NCBI GenBank assembly: GCA_037968475.1
Contig: JBBKVO010000021.1
Location: 24,385-88,384, forward strand
Direction of reading: 5' to 3'
Source of the DNA: SB11 sp037968475
GTDB lineage: Bacteria > Bacteroidota > Bacteroidia > UBA8524
DNA length: 64,000 nucleotides
The notes beneath the pieces were generated by a model. It was not told the origin of the DNA and did no database searches. It was given only the letters and a program-made list of their open reading frames with translations. Shown here piece by piece: positions 10,143-18,675 of the stretch; within the stretch, counting starts at the first letter, position 1; every line of letters starts with the position of its first letter. A program made the translations under genes and the position numbers.

Positions 10143-10592
10143 CTAAACAGCTTTTAGCTTATACTTTTGTATTAATCTTGCTTGAAAAAACTCGGCATAA
10201 TAGCCCACGCTTTCAACAGCCTGCACTACATCATCAATATCCATTTCCAAGCCTACCCAACGGTATTTTACAGCCAACATATTCTCTTGTTTGTTTACCA
10301 CAAACGAGGCATAAAACAAATGGCGGTTCAAATCCAGTATCTCTTCATAAAATTCTTCTAAATCAAACACAGGTAAGCTGGTTATTGGTGCTATTACCTG
10401 CAATACAGGCATTTCTTCTTCCTGAAAATAATAGTTCCATTGTGGTTCTTTACCGCTACCCCACACATCAACAAATACTTCTATTTCATCTCTAAATATC
10501 GACCACTGACCTGCTTCGGCATTGCGTGCATTTTCTGGGTCCATACCTATTATTTGTAAGGCTTGCTCTACTATTTGGTAATATCTTTCCAT
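10143..10592 (-). CDS. YbjN-domain (CesT-like fold) protein
   Basis: 149 residues from the chosen ATG at 10590-10592. A start 22 codons further upstream is possible but would add an atypical extension. The central part (FRDEIEVFVDVWG, PVLQVIAPI, LNRHLFYASFVVN, WVGLEMDIDDV) resembles the YbjN/type III chaperone-like fold, a small cytosolic alpha/beta protein often found as a chaperone-like factor or of unknown function. It lies upstream of a divergent hydrophobic peptide ORF. Its stop is about 80 bases from the sigma factor start and on the same strand, so cotranscription with the sigma operon is possible. Family assignment is by overall pattern. Confidence 0.65.
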   Translation of the reverse strand: MERYYQIVEQALQIIGMDPENARNAEAGQWSIFRDEIEVFVDVWGSGKEPQWNYYFQEEEMPVLQVIAPITSLPVFDLEEFYEEILDLNRHLFYASFVVNKQENMLAVKYRWVGLEMDIDDVVQAVESVGYYAEFFQARLIQKYKLKAV

Positions 10593-10669
10593 CACTAAAA
10601 AACTTTCTTTAAAATTTTGTAACAAATGTACCAACTTAACCGTAATAAGGAGATACAATGTGAAAAACT

Positions 10670-10738
10670 ATGAAGGCTTTGGCTATAATTTTATTGGTGT
10701 TGATGCTGTTTACAGCGTTACTAGTGGAGTTTTTTTAA
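10670..10738 (+). CDS. Possible 22-residue hydrophobic micropeptide
   Basis: A short ORF reads MKALAIILLVLMLFTALLVE plus two Phe and would form a single membrane helix. An AAGGAG sequence lies 17 bases upstream, close to an earlier ATG that is immediately followed by TGA. A hairpin with a weak T-run lies 20 bases after the stop. The composition is what a real membrane micropeptide would have, but a 22-codon ORF can arise by chance and I have no homologue in mind. Confidence 0.25.
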   Translation: MKALAIILLVLMLFTALLVEFF

Positions 10739-10757
10739 TCAATAGATTATACCAAAT

Positions 10758-10786
10758 AACAGGCGTGCCTGCACGCCTGTTTCTAT
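10758..10786 (+). terminator. Hairpin downstream of the micropeptide ORF
   Basis: AACAGGCGTGC and GCACGCCTGTT form an 11-base-pair perfect stem with a two-base loop, followed on the plus strand by TCTATTTATT. It is a plausible but T-poor terminator. Together with the palindrome at 10811 it separates deaD from the genes to its left. Confidence 0.5.
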
Positions 10787-10810
10787 TTATTAAAAGCAGA
10801 AATAAATAGA

Positions 10811-10844
10811 AAAAGCCTTTTAGATAATTATCTAAAAGGCTTTT
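10811..10844 (-). terminator. Rho-independent terminator of the DEAD-box helicase gene
   Basis: A perfect 34-base palindrome (AAAAGCCTTTTAGATAA followed by its complement). It is placed 20 bases after the helicase stop and is followed on the minus strand by TTTTTCTATTTATTT-like sequence when read outwards. Confidence 0.8.
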
Positions 10845-10864
10845 GTATTTAGTAGTACTAAATA

Positions 10865-12760
10865 TTAGTATTTCTTTTTAGGGTATCCTCCTGTACGAGG
10901 TCTGCGGCTACGATCACTATCTCCACCATCGCTACCTTTTGAAAAACGGCTTGATGAATCACCTCCGCCGTCGCTTCTTTTGGTATAGCTTCTGGTTTTA
11001 ACGCCGCCACTTCCATAACCACCGCGACTTCCGCCTCCGCTATATCCACCTCTGTCTCCGCCACGATCTCCGCCTCTTTCTCTATCTCCACCACCACGGC
11101 TATCATTGCGTCGGCCTCCGCCACCGCCTCCACCACTTTCACCACTTTCAAGCTCAACCCTTACTTGGCGATTGCCAAATATGGCATCGGCCATGTTGGT
11201 TTTCACTTCGTCAACTCCACTTTCATCAATCTCAAAAAACGAGAAGGTATGTTTTACGTTTATGCGGCCAATTTTATAATTGCCCAAACCTTGTTTGTTT
11301 AAAAACTTAAGCAAACCGGTTTTATCAACACCGTCTTTTTCGCCTATGCTAATAAAGAAACGAGCAAAACCTGCCTCATCGCGGAAGTTTCCGCCACGCT
11401 CACCACGTTCTCCTCTTTCACTACCTGCACCACTTACATTCAAATCAGGCGCATTACGGTAGTAGTTTAAAAAACGATTAAACTCAAGCGAAGCAAAACG
11501 TTTTATTAGTTCTTCTTTCGATAAGTCTTCAAGCTGTGCATATATACCAGGTAAAAAGGGTTTAATCTCCTCATCATTCACCTCTACATCGTGCACCTCA
11601 CGCATTATTTTAAACAGCTGTTTTTCGCAAATTTCAGAACCGTTTGGTATTTCTTTTTTGGTAAATTTAGAATTGCTTGATTTTTCAAGCTGACGAATTT
11701 TACCAAGTTCTTTACTGTTTACTATAGATATAGCTATACCTTTTTTACCTGCACGGGCAGTACGTCCGCTACGGTGGGTATATACTTCTAGTTCATCAGG
11801 AAGTGAGTAGTTAATTACGTGTGTAATATCTGTTACATCAATACCACGCGCGGCAACATCGGTAGCTACCAATATTTGCAAGGTGCGTGCACGATAGCGT
11901 GCCATTACCTTTTCGCGTTGTGCTTGCGATAAATCACCGTGCAAAGCATCGGCATTGTAGCCGTCTTTCATCAATTTGTCTGATATATCTTGCGCATCCA
12001 TTTTGGTACGCGTAAAGATGATACCATAAATTTCAGGTGAAAAATCAACAATACGTTTAAGGGCAGCATACTTGTTGCGTGCCATAGTTACGTAGTATTC
12101 GTGTTCTATATTAGCATTGGCGGTATTGCGAGAGCCTACTGTAACCTCTTCGGGGTTGTGCATATAGCTTGCAGCTATACGTCTAACCTCGTTTGGCATT
12201 GTAGCACTAAACAACCAAGTTGTTTTTTCTTTTGGGGTAGAATCTAATATAGAATCAATATCTTCTTTAAAGCCCATATTCAGCATCTCGTCAGCCTCGT
12301 CTAATACTAAGTATTCAACGGTTTCTAAACGGATAGCTTTACGGCGCATTAAATCAATCAAACGACCTGGGGTAGCTATAATTACATGGGTACCGCGTTT
12401 AATATCGCGTATTTGTGCTTCCATGCTTGAGCCACCGTAAACGGCAGTAATTTTTGCATTGCCCAGTTGTTTTGAAAAATTTAAAAAATCTTTCTGAATT
12501 TGTAGGCAAAGTTCGCGAGTAGGGCATAGGACTAGCCCTTGAATGTGATTTTGTGAAAAATCAATTTTGTTAAGCATGGGCAACCCGAAGGCTGCTGTTT
12601 TTCCTGTTCCTGTTTGCGCAAGACCCACCAAGTCGGTAGGATTTGCTAACATGATGGGAATAACCTTACTTTGAATTTCCGTAGGAGTTTCAAAGCCCAT
12701 TTCTGTAATGGCTTGGACGATTTCTGGGCGCAAACCAAGTTGCGCAAAAGGTGTACTCAT
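10865..12760 (-). CDS. deaD: DEAD-box ATP-dependent RNA helicase with DbpA-type RNA-binding domain and RGG tail
   Basis: 631 residues. The helicase core shows a Q motif (FAQLGLRPEI...TPTEIQ), motif I AQTGTGKT, PTREL, ATPGR, DEAD, SAT, ATDVAARGIDV and HRSGRTARAG. Residues about 470-545 form a DbpA/CsdA-like RNA-binding domain (RFFISIGEKDG...GNYKIGRINVKHTFSFFEID). The last ~75 residues are an RGG/GGG-rich basic tail typical of Bacteroidota homologues. Such proteins remodel structured RNA in ribosome assembly and cold adaptation in the cytosol. A TACCTTTG promoter box lies 55 bases upstream and a strong terminator follows, so it is monocistronic. Confidence 0.95.
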   Translation of the reverse strand: MSTPFAQLGLRPEIVQAITEMGFETPTEIQSKVIPIMLANPTDLVGLAQTGTGKTAAFGLPMLNKIDFSQNHIQGLVLCPTRELCLQIQKDFLNFSKQLGNAKITAVYGGSSMEAQIRDIKRGTHVIIATPGRLIDLMRRKAIRLETVEYLVLDEADEMLNMGFKEDIDSILDSTPKEKTTWLFSATMPNEVRRIAASYMHNPEEVTVGSRNTANANIEHEYYVTMARNKYAALKRIVDFSPEIYGIIFTRTKMDAQDISDKLMKDGYNADALHGDLSQAQREKVMARYRARTLQILVATDVAARGIDVTDITHVINYSLPDELEVYTHRSGRTARAGKKGIAISIVNSKELGKIRQLEKSSNSKFTKKEIPNGSEICEKQLFKIMREVHDVEVNDEEIKPFLPGIYAQLEDLSKEELIKRFASLEFNRFLNYYRNAPDLNVSGAGSERGERGERGGNFRDEAGFARFFISIGEKDGVDKTGLLKFLNKQGLGNYKIGRINVKHTFSFFEIDESGVDEVKTNMADAIFGNRQVRVELESGESGGGGGGGRRNDSRGGGDRERGGDRGGDRGGYSGGGSRGGYGSGGVKTRSYTKRSDGGGDSSSRFSKGSDGGDSDRSRRPRTGGYPKKKY

Positions 12761-12814
12761 TAATATTTTATAAAATAGAAAATCGCGCTATGTTTATGCG
12801 CGTATAATAAACCG

Positions 12815-12822
12815 CAAAGGTA
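12815..12822 (-). promoter_or_regulatory. -7 box of deaD
   Basis: On the minus strand this reads TACCTTTG, matching the Bacteroidota -7 consensus TAnnTTTG, and leaves a 5' leader of about 50 bases before the helicase ATG. A long leader is common for cold-responsive helicase genes. Confidence 0.55.
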
Positions 12823-12906
12823 ACACAAAACATTGACTGTTTTAGATATCCTATTAAAATAGATTTTTTGCGGTACTATGAAAGATGAAACAAACTGAAA
12901 TTACTT

Positions 12907-13455
12907 TTACTTATTAGCTACGGTATCTTTTTTAAACCCTATTGATATTGAGTTTACACAATAGCGCAAACCACTATCAGTAGGACCATCATCAAACAAG
13001 TGGCCTAAGTGTCCGCCACAACGGGCACATACAATTTCTGTACGTACCATACCGTGTGAAGTGTCTTTTTGGGTGATAACAGCACCTTCAATTTGGTCGT
13101 CAAAACTTGGCCAGCCACAATGGCTATCAAATTTCTGGTCGCTTTTAAACAACTCGTTTCCACAAGCGGCACAGGTATATAAACCTTCTTCTTTGTGGTT
13201 TAATAATGTACCTGTATAGGCACGTTCGGTTCCCTTTTCACGCAAAACAGTAAACTGCTCGGGTGTTAGAACTTGTTTCCATTCTTCATCAGTTTTCATC
13301 ATTGTATCTGTGGGGGCAATAGTGGTATTTTTCGCCACTTTAGATTCCATGTTTTTCATTCCTGTACTGTTTTCGTTATCGCTATTCACTTTGTTATTAC
13401 ACGCAGTGCCAAAAGCAACTATTAATATAACCGCGAAGATTTTTATTTGTTTCAT
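12907..13455 (-). CDS. msrB: Peptide-methionine (R)-S-oxide reductase, lipoprotein form
   Basis: 182 residues from the ATG at 13453-13455. An upstream in-frame start would overlap the preceding gene and hide the signal sequence. The N-terminus is a lipoprotein-type signal (KIFAVILIVAFGTAC) and the rest is a complete MsrB domain: two zinc-binding CxxC pairs (CAAC, CARC), HCGWPSF, and the catalytic cysteine in LRYCVNS. It reduces methionine-R-sulfoxide in proteins, here expected in the envelope. It starts 19 bases after the patatin gene on the same strand and is probably cotranscribed with it. Confidence 0.9.
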   Translation of the reverse strand: MKQIKIFAVILIVAFGTACNNKVNSDNENSTGMKNMESKVAKNTTIAPTDTMMKTDEEWKQVLTPEQFTVLREKGTERAYTGTLLNHKEEGLYTCAACGNELFKSDQKFDSHCGWPSFDDQIEGAVITQKDTSHGMVRTEIVCARCGGHLGHLFDDGPTDSGLRYCVNSISIGFKKDTVANK

Positions 13456-13474
13456 GCCTATTTGGTTTTTGGTT

Positions 13475-15796
13475 CTAAAACTTATACCCAAAGGTAAAAT
13501 AGCCCCTATAATCGTCAACCCCCGTAGCTTTGTATACGGTGAGACTAATTGGGCCACCAAACCAATTATAGGCAAATGTTATACCATAACCGAATGCATG
13601 ATTAATACCATTATCAAAATTTTGGTATTTAAAATTGGGACGAATAAAATTGGCTACGTATTTATTAAATCGTTGGCCTGATGCCTGAAAAGATATTGAT
13701 GGTGTAATAAATAATTTTTTAAGTACCTCGGTTTGTAACTGACTGCTCACAACAAAAGCCTGCCCTACTTCTAATTCAGTTTCTCGGTAGCCAATAAAAG
13801 GCACAGTGTTTATTCGTTGCCTTTGTTCAGGGCCGCCAACAAAAAACAAGCCCGATACAGCTCCATCAGTATAATACTCTCTATTGTGTATAAAATCATC
13901 AATAATAACACCTGCAAAAAAATTATTTACCCATGCTACCCGTCTATTTATAGTTTTAATTGCAGTGTGCGATAACGATATTTTTAAAGCAGGCGTAACC
14001 CTACTATATACCTCAAGCCTATTATTGGCAAAAGCACTATCAGCAGTATAAAAATTTATATTATACTTATGAGTTGGTATAAATTTTATATTTAAAAAAG
14101 TACGGCTTCCGTGTGTTGGAAATAAGAAACTATTTAACGTATTGGCCGAATAATCAAAATTAAGTGCAAACTCGTTCGACTCTATATTTCTAAAAGCAAA
14201 AGTATCAGGGCTTGCTCTATCTTCAGGATATATTTTAGCACGAGTAAAATTAAGCTCGTTATTAATAGAAAAACCCAAATAACTATTTTTTGTAAGGGTT
14301 TTGTTTATACCCAAATAAAAATTATTATAACTATTTATAAGTTCATCCTTCAAACGCCCAAAATTATATAACCGATAAGGTATTAACTCGTAGTGGTAGC
14401 CTGCCTGCGCCCATAAGTTTTGCTTTTTATTTATAAACTTTTGGTAGTTAATACGCACCTTAGGATATTCAGCCACATCTAATGTTGCCAACACGCGGCT
14501 TCCATGCCCCAACATATTACGTAAAGTAAGGTTTAGCAATATGCCCGATGCTTGCTCGTTATCATAATGCAAACCAAATTTAAATGCTGCTCTTCGACTT
14601 TCTTTTACATGAACCGTTATCTGATTGCCGTATACAGTAGGCTCAATGGTATAGTATACCTTATCAAAAAAACGTGTTCCATAAACGCAGTTTATAGCGT
14701 CATTTATTTGATCGATATTATATGTTTCGCCCTGTTTAAGGTTTAGTTTACCCATTACCAAAGCCGAACTTTCATCTGATGCACCTTCAATATATATTTG
14801 GCTCACACATATATCATTTACATAATATCGTTGCAAAGGCAGACGTGGCGAATCATCGGTCATATTTAGAGAATCGGCCAATCGTTTTAATTGCGGATAT
14901 AGCTTAAGTGCCACACGATAACCAATATCTATTATCGAATCGATATTACTAAACGAACCTGCCGAGTAGTTTTGCAATTCTAAATCGTAATTGGCCAAAA
15001 TATCGCACAAGCCCATTTGCATTTTACTATCGGCAATGCGATTGAAGCTGGCCGATTGATATATTAACTTAATGACTGACGTCATCTCTTCTTCAGTATA
15101 CAACCTGCCGCCAGTGTAGCCACCAATAACAATATCAGCACCCATTTCTTTCACGTCGTTTACAGGGAAGTTGTTCACCAAACCACCATCAACTAGCAAA
15201 TGTCCGTCTAGCTTCACAGGCATAAATACTGATGGTATGGCCATACTGGCGCGCATAGCGGTGGGTAAATAGCCTTTGTTTAGCACTATAGGTTCGCCTG
15301 TGATAATGTCGGCACCAACACACCTAAAAGGTATGGGCAGCGAATCGAAACTGCTAATTTGATGTACCGGAAAAGTGAGGTTGCTAAGTAGTTTATTTAG
15401 CTCTTGCCCCTCTATAACCCCCAATGGTATCGAAGGTTTTAGCCCCACCATAGGCAACTCGGCCACATAACGCCCAGCTTCGTCTTTCTCTTCAATATTA
15501 ATATCGTTTAGGGGCACCTTATTGCTAATAAGCATATCCCAACGCGCTTCTCGTGCTATTTTTTCCAAATCGTTACCGGTATAGCCAATGGCATACAAGC
15601 CGCCCAGTACCGCGCCCATACTGGTGCCCGTAATATAATCAATGCGTATACCTGCGCTATCAATCACCTTTAGCAAGCCAATATGCGCCGCACCCTTTGC
15701 CCCTCCCCCACTAAGGCTAAGCCCTACTTTGGGACGCTGAGCAAAAACTGCTACAACACAAAAAAACAGTAGTATGCTGGTAAAAACTTTTTTCAT
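13475..15796 (-). CDS. Patatin-like phospholipase fused to a BamA/Omp85-type barrel
   Basis: 773 residues with a signal peptide (cleavage near VFAQ). The patatin domain spans about residues 24-300: oxyanion loop SGGGAKG, nucleophile Ser59 in GTSMG and catalytic Asp203 in VDGGLVNNF. A POTRA-like segment follows (about 330-400, YVNDICVSQIYIEGASDE), then a C-terminal bacterial surface antigen beta-barrel ending in aromatic YFTFGYKF. This is the PlpD/type Vd-like architecture, in which a barrel displays or releases a lipase across the outer membrane. It heads an apparent operon with msrB. Confidence 0.9.
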   Translation of the reverse strand: MKKVFTSILLFFCVVAVFAQRPKVGLSLSGGGAKGAAHIGLLKVIDSAGIRIDYITGTSMGAVLGGLYAIGYTGNDLEKIAREARWDMLISNKVPLNDINIEEKDEAGRYVAELPMVGLKPSIPLGVIEGQELNKLLSNLTFPVHQISSFDSLPIPFRCVGADIITGEPIVLNKGYLPTAMRASMAIPSVFMPVKLDGHLLVDGGLVNNFPVNDVKEMGADIVIGGYTGGRLYTEEEMTSVIKLIYQSASFNRIADSKMQMGLCDILANYDLELQNYSAGSFSNIDSIIDIGYRVALKLYPQLKRLADSLNMTDDSPRLPLQRYYVNDICVSQIYIEGASDESSALVMGKLNLKQGETYNIDQINDAINCVYGTRFFDKVYYTIEPTVYGNQITVHVKESRRAAFKFGLHYDNEQASGILLNLTLRNMLGHGSRVLATLDVAEYPKVRINYQKFINKKQNLWAQAGYHYELIPYRLYNFGRLKDELINSYNNFYLGINKTLTKNSYLGFSINNELNFTRAKIYPEDRASPDTFAFRNIESNEFALNFDYSANTLNSFLFPTHGSRTFLNIKFIPTHKYNINFYTADSAFANNRLEVYSRVTPALKISLSHTAIKTINRRVAWVNNFFAGVIIDDFIHNREYYTDGAVSGLFFVGGPEQRQRINTVPFIGYRETELEVGQAFVVSSQLQTEVLKKLFITPSISFQASGQRFNKYVANFIRPNFKYQNFDNGINHAFGYGITFAYNWFGGPISLTVYKATGVDDYRGYFTFGYKF

Positions 15797-15808
15797 TTAA
15801 CGCTACTA

Positions 15809-15816
15809 CAAAAGTA
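15809..15816 (-). promoter_or_regulatory. -7 box of the patatin-msrB operon
   Basis: The minus strand reads TACTTTTG, a match to TAnnTTTG, 12 bases upstream of the patatin ATG, so the leader would be very short. Confidence 0.5.
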
Positions 15817-16103
15817 GACCGAAAAGATGAGGCAAATGTTACCTTACGCTATTAACTAGCAATTTTATAGGGTGAAATGTATTTGCAACCTGTTGAAACA
15901 AAAATAAGCAGCATATTTTGTACAATATGTATTTTTAGTGTTACGCCTGTTACGGAGCCAAAGTCTTATAGCAAAAGACTTACATCATAACACACTACTG
16001 TTACGATTTGTTACAACTACGACTTTTTTCAAAGAACTAACTGTGTATAATTGGAAAACATATCCATTTAGTCAGTGTAATTATAAATAAGGCACGTGTG
16101 CGG

Positions 16104-16218
16104 TTGTCATCCTAAGCTTGTCGAAGGGCGCGCGGCGGGCTGTCATGCTGGACTTGTTTCAGCATCTCACTCCGTATTAACCTAACGACATCTCGAAAAC
16201 ATTCGGAACGAAAGATGA
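16104..16218. repeat. Direct repeat copy 1 (TCATCCTGAGCGAAGTCGAA-type)
   Basis: Begins TTGTCATCCTAAGCTTGTCGA and continues through GCTGTCATGCTGGACTTG and CGTATTAACCTAACGACATC to AAAGATGA. It is nearly identical to the copy at 16245. Related short versions occur near 29580, 30005, 55500, 59625 and 63912. Confidence 0.8.
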
Positions 16219-16244
16219 TAAGGCTTGAATGTAGGCATAGAGCG

Positions 16245-16360
16245 TTGTCATCTTGAGCAAAGTCGAAGAGTGTGCGGCGGGCTGTCATGCTGGACTTGTT
16301 TCAGCATCTCATTCCGTATTAACCTAACGACATCTCGAAAACATTCGGGACGAAAGATGA
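16245..16360. repeat. Direct repeat copy 2
   Basis: The second copy of the 115-base unit, starting 141 bases after the first. It differs by a few substitutions and one inserted base near its start. Confidence 0.8.
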
Positions 16361-16438
16361 GAAACGTTGGCAACTTATCCCAACCACCCCTACCCCCTCC
16401 TTACCTTACCCTAATTTAACCCCTACACACACTGTTTT

Positions 16439-16458
16439 TTCAAGCGTCCACGCTTGAA
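16439..16458. repeat. GGA/TCC-loop hairpin
   Basis: TTCAAGCGT, loop CC, ACGCTTGAA: a perfect nine-pair stem. It is a member of the dispersed hairpin family whose centre is TCC (GGA on the other strand). Confidence 0.7.
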
Positions 16459-16516
16459 AGGGAATAATTTGTGGCGTCACGTCACTTAAATAAAAGCGGG
16501 ACGCTGAAGAACAATA

Positions 16517-16541
16517 CCCCTTAAGCGTGGACGCTTAAGGG
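16517..16541. repeat. GGA-loop hairpin, opposite orientation
   Basis: CCCCTTAAGCGT, GG, ACGCTTAAGGG forms an 11-pair stem around a GGA centre. It lies 58 bases from the preceding member and is inverted relative to it, so the pair resembles a REPIN-like doublet. Confidence 0.65.
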
Positions 16542-16866
16542 AACAACCGCACATGGCCTGTGAGCAAGATTTCCCTCCTTGTATGGGCAGTGCGCAGCAA
16601 AGGAGGGAGAAAGGGTGGTTTGCAATGGTAGTCGCTACTTTAACCTCACCCTAAATTTATTGTTTACCGACTGTGCAGCACTTCGTCCCTCTCCAAGTGG
16701 AGAGGGGAATGTTGGGTATTTGTTCCTTTTAGCATTTTTTGGGTGAGGGTATAAACCAACCGCACAGTACCTCGACTACGCTCGGTATAACAATATGTTC
16801 TGCTATAACTTAAAAATTCTTGATTCAGATTTAAAAATTAATTTATCTTTAAATAAAATCTATAAT

Positions 16867-17718
16867 ATGAGAATCAAGAAGTGGAAAGAAGTAAAAAAAG
16901 AAAGTGAATTAGATGGCAATGGTCAATGGCATGATAAAAAAGTAACTTATGAACCCAAAAAATGGTTCTCTTCCGATGCCTTTAGCAAAATTATTGGAAG
17001 TTTCGTGGCTCCTCTTGCGTTATTAATCTCTTTTTATAGTGTTTACTCAACAAGCACAGATAAAAAAATAAAACTTGAATTAAACTCACAATTTAGTAAG
17101 AATTTAATTGACGAACAATGGAGAATACATAAAACTGCAAAAGATAAAGTTGCTGAAATATTATCAGCAAAATCTCATGACACAATATCTCAATTACTTT
17201 TAGAATTAAACTACAATATTACCGTAGATGTTTATTCTACTAATGATACAAGCATTATTAACTGTTTTGATAAAATTAGGCATTGGCTAGATATCTTTAA
17301 TCTTGTCGAAGAAATCCGTGATCGGACTTTGGACATAGAATTATACAGAAATCCAATCATACTTTTTGAAGAAAGTGGCACCCTGCGAAGAATGCCAAAA
17401 TTAAAGGATAGTCACGACGCAATAAATTCTATAAAGCAGATACAATTTGCTATTGAAAAATTGGAATTTAATGAAGACATAATTTCACAATATAATTCTT
17501 CATTTTACAAAGAAATGATGGAACATTTGAAATTAACAATAAAATCATATAACAACAATGACACAATAATTAACACCCCGCAAAAGAGGATCGACTTGGC
17601 TATGAAAGTGGGACTATACCGAAATACTATTTTTCAGCACATTTTACAGATGAATCACCAATTGACCAATAAATTTTCCAAAGCACATCAAAAAATAATC
17701 AATACTACATTCGATTAA
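16867..17718 (+). CDS. Hypothetical protein with one membrane helix
   Basis: About 283 residues from the ATG at 16867. An ATG 24 codons upstream adds a peptide that adjoins repeat DNA and is less likely. A basic N-terminus is followed by a hydrophobic helix (GSFVAPLALLISFYSVYS, about residues 45-65) and a long, charged, mainly helical C-terminal part. I do not recognise a family. The gene is very AT-rich compared with its neighbours and follows a repeat block directly, which suggests recent acquisition. It is convergent with the lipoprotein gene at 17813. Confidence 0.7.
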   Translation: MRIKKWKEVKKESELDGNGQWHDKKVTYEPKKWFSSDAFSKIIGSFVAPLALLISFYSVYSTSTDKKIKLELNSQFSKNLIDEQWRIHKTAKDKVAEILSAKSHDTISQLLLELNYNITVDVYSTNDTSIINCFDKIRHWLDIFNLVEEIRDRTLDIELYRNPIILFEESGTLRRMPKLKDSHDAINSIKQIQFAIEKLEFNEDIISQYNSSFYKEMMEHLKLTIKSYNNNDTIINTPQKRIDLAMKVGLYRNTIFQHILQMNHQLTNKFSKAHQKIINTTFD

Positions 17719-17812
17719 CTAAAAAAATTAATAAGTATAGATCTGTAAATTATTAAATTTTATTTTAAAATGACTAATCCAAAACACTTTACATACATGT
17801 GAGGTAAAGAAA

Positions 17813-18586
17813 TTATTCATCCTCCAAAAAACGTCCCTTTCTCCATTCTCCAAAAGTCTTTATAAACTGAGAGAGATTTATTGAACCCCAAAAAGGTTTA
17901 GAATAATAAATGTTAGAGTTTATTTCAACTTTCAGTCTCAACTCCGTTTTAAAATCGCCTTTATACACAGGTATTTTTGTTACCGCGCAATAATTAGGTG
18001 GTATAACAAAACGTCCATAACTGTTTCCGCACCAACTATACAACCAAAACTCAATAGGTTTCCATGCACCATTAGGGTCTTTAGCCTCTTGTATCATCAT
18101 AATGCTTCCATCTTGATGGGTTACTTCTATTGTTGAAGTATCTTTATTTAAAATAAAAATAGGAAAGGATTTAATTAATTTATTTTTTAACTTTTCTTTC
18201 TCCTGTCTATTAAACATATCATCAATGTTTTCTCCTTCCAACAAAAAATTTCTTTCTATTAAAGTATCAATTGACAACATTTGCTTTGTATCAACCAGCA
18301 CCTCAATATTTCCCGAATCTTTTCCACTCAGTAACTCATCAAAGTAGCGGGAATAAATACTTTGCATCGTATCTGATATAATAATCTTTTCAGCATCAAA
18401 CTTTGCTATTGCATATACTCCTTGCTCTAAAGGGGGCTGCATACTATCAACATAAAAAAAGGTCTCTCCTTCAGGTAAATTATCAATAATTCTAGGAAAA
18501 CTTGAAGTTTCAACGGTTCTGTATTTATTAGTTTTACACGAAAACATTAAAACCATACTACAAACAAACACCAGTGCTGCTTTCAT
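17813..18586 (-). CDS. Hypothetical lipoprotein
   Basis: 257 residues beginning with a lipoprotein signal (ALVFVCSMVLMFSC, lipobox MFSC), so it should be anchored to a membrane by acylated Cys17. The body has no motif I can name; it contains mixed alpha/beta segments and a C-terminal LEDE. It diverges from uvrA and converges with the AT-rich hypothetical gene. No partner can be inferred from context. Confidence 0.75.
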   Translation of the reverse strand: MKAALVFVCSMVLMFSCKTNKYRTVETSSFPRIIDNLPEGETFFYVDSMQPPLEQGVYAIAKFDAEKIIISDTMQSIYSRYFDELLSGKDSGNIEVLVDTKQMLSIDTLIERNFLLEGENIDDMFNRQEKEKLKNKLIKSFPIFILNKDTSTIEVTHQDGSIMMIQEAKDPNGAWKPIEFWLYSWCGNSYGRFVIPPNYCAVTKIPVYKGDFKTELRLKVEINSNIYYSKPFWGSINLSQFIKTFGEWRKGRFLEDE

Positions 18587-18653
18587 ATTTTTAAAACGGA
18601 AACATAATCCAATTAGTTTAAATCGCCATAAACCAAACCCAAAACACTTTGCC

Positions 18654-18661
18654 TACCTTTG
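18654..18661 (+). promoter_or_regulatory. -7 box of uvrA
   Basis: TACCTTTG matches TAnnTTTG and lies 14 bases before the uvrA ATG. No clear -33 TTTG at ideal spacing is visible. Confidence 0.5.
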
Positions 18662-18675
18662 CGGTTTGATAGAAG

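Larger units (their letters stand above)
15817..16866. other. Repeat-rich gene-free region
   Basis: About 1 kb without a credible gene. It holds two direct copies of a ~115-base repeat (16104-16218, 16245-16360), two GGA/TCC-loop hairpins (16439-16458, 16517-16541), and further low-complexity intergenic repeat text. Its right end (about 16760-16790) matches, in reverse complement, the repeat near 29610-29645 (TACCTCGACT-CGCTCGGTAT core). Short ORFs here are translations of repeats. Confidence 0.7.

Noticed and set aside
13456..13575. Upstream extension of msrB by 40 codons
   Set aside because: It overlaps the end of the patatin gene and hides a good lipoprotein signal that starts at the ATG at 13455.
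16225..16419. 64-codon ORF
   Set aside because: Translated from a dispersed repeat that recurs elsewhere without this frame.
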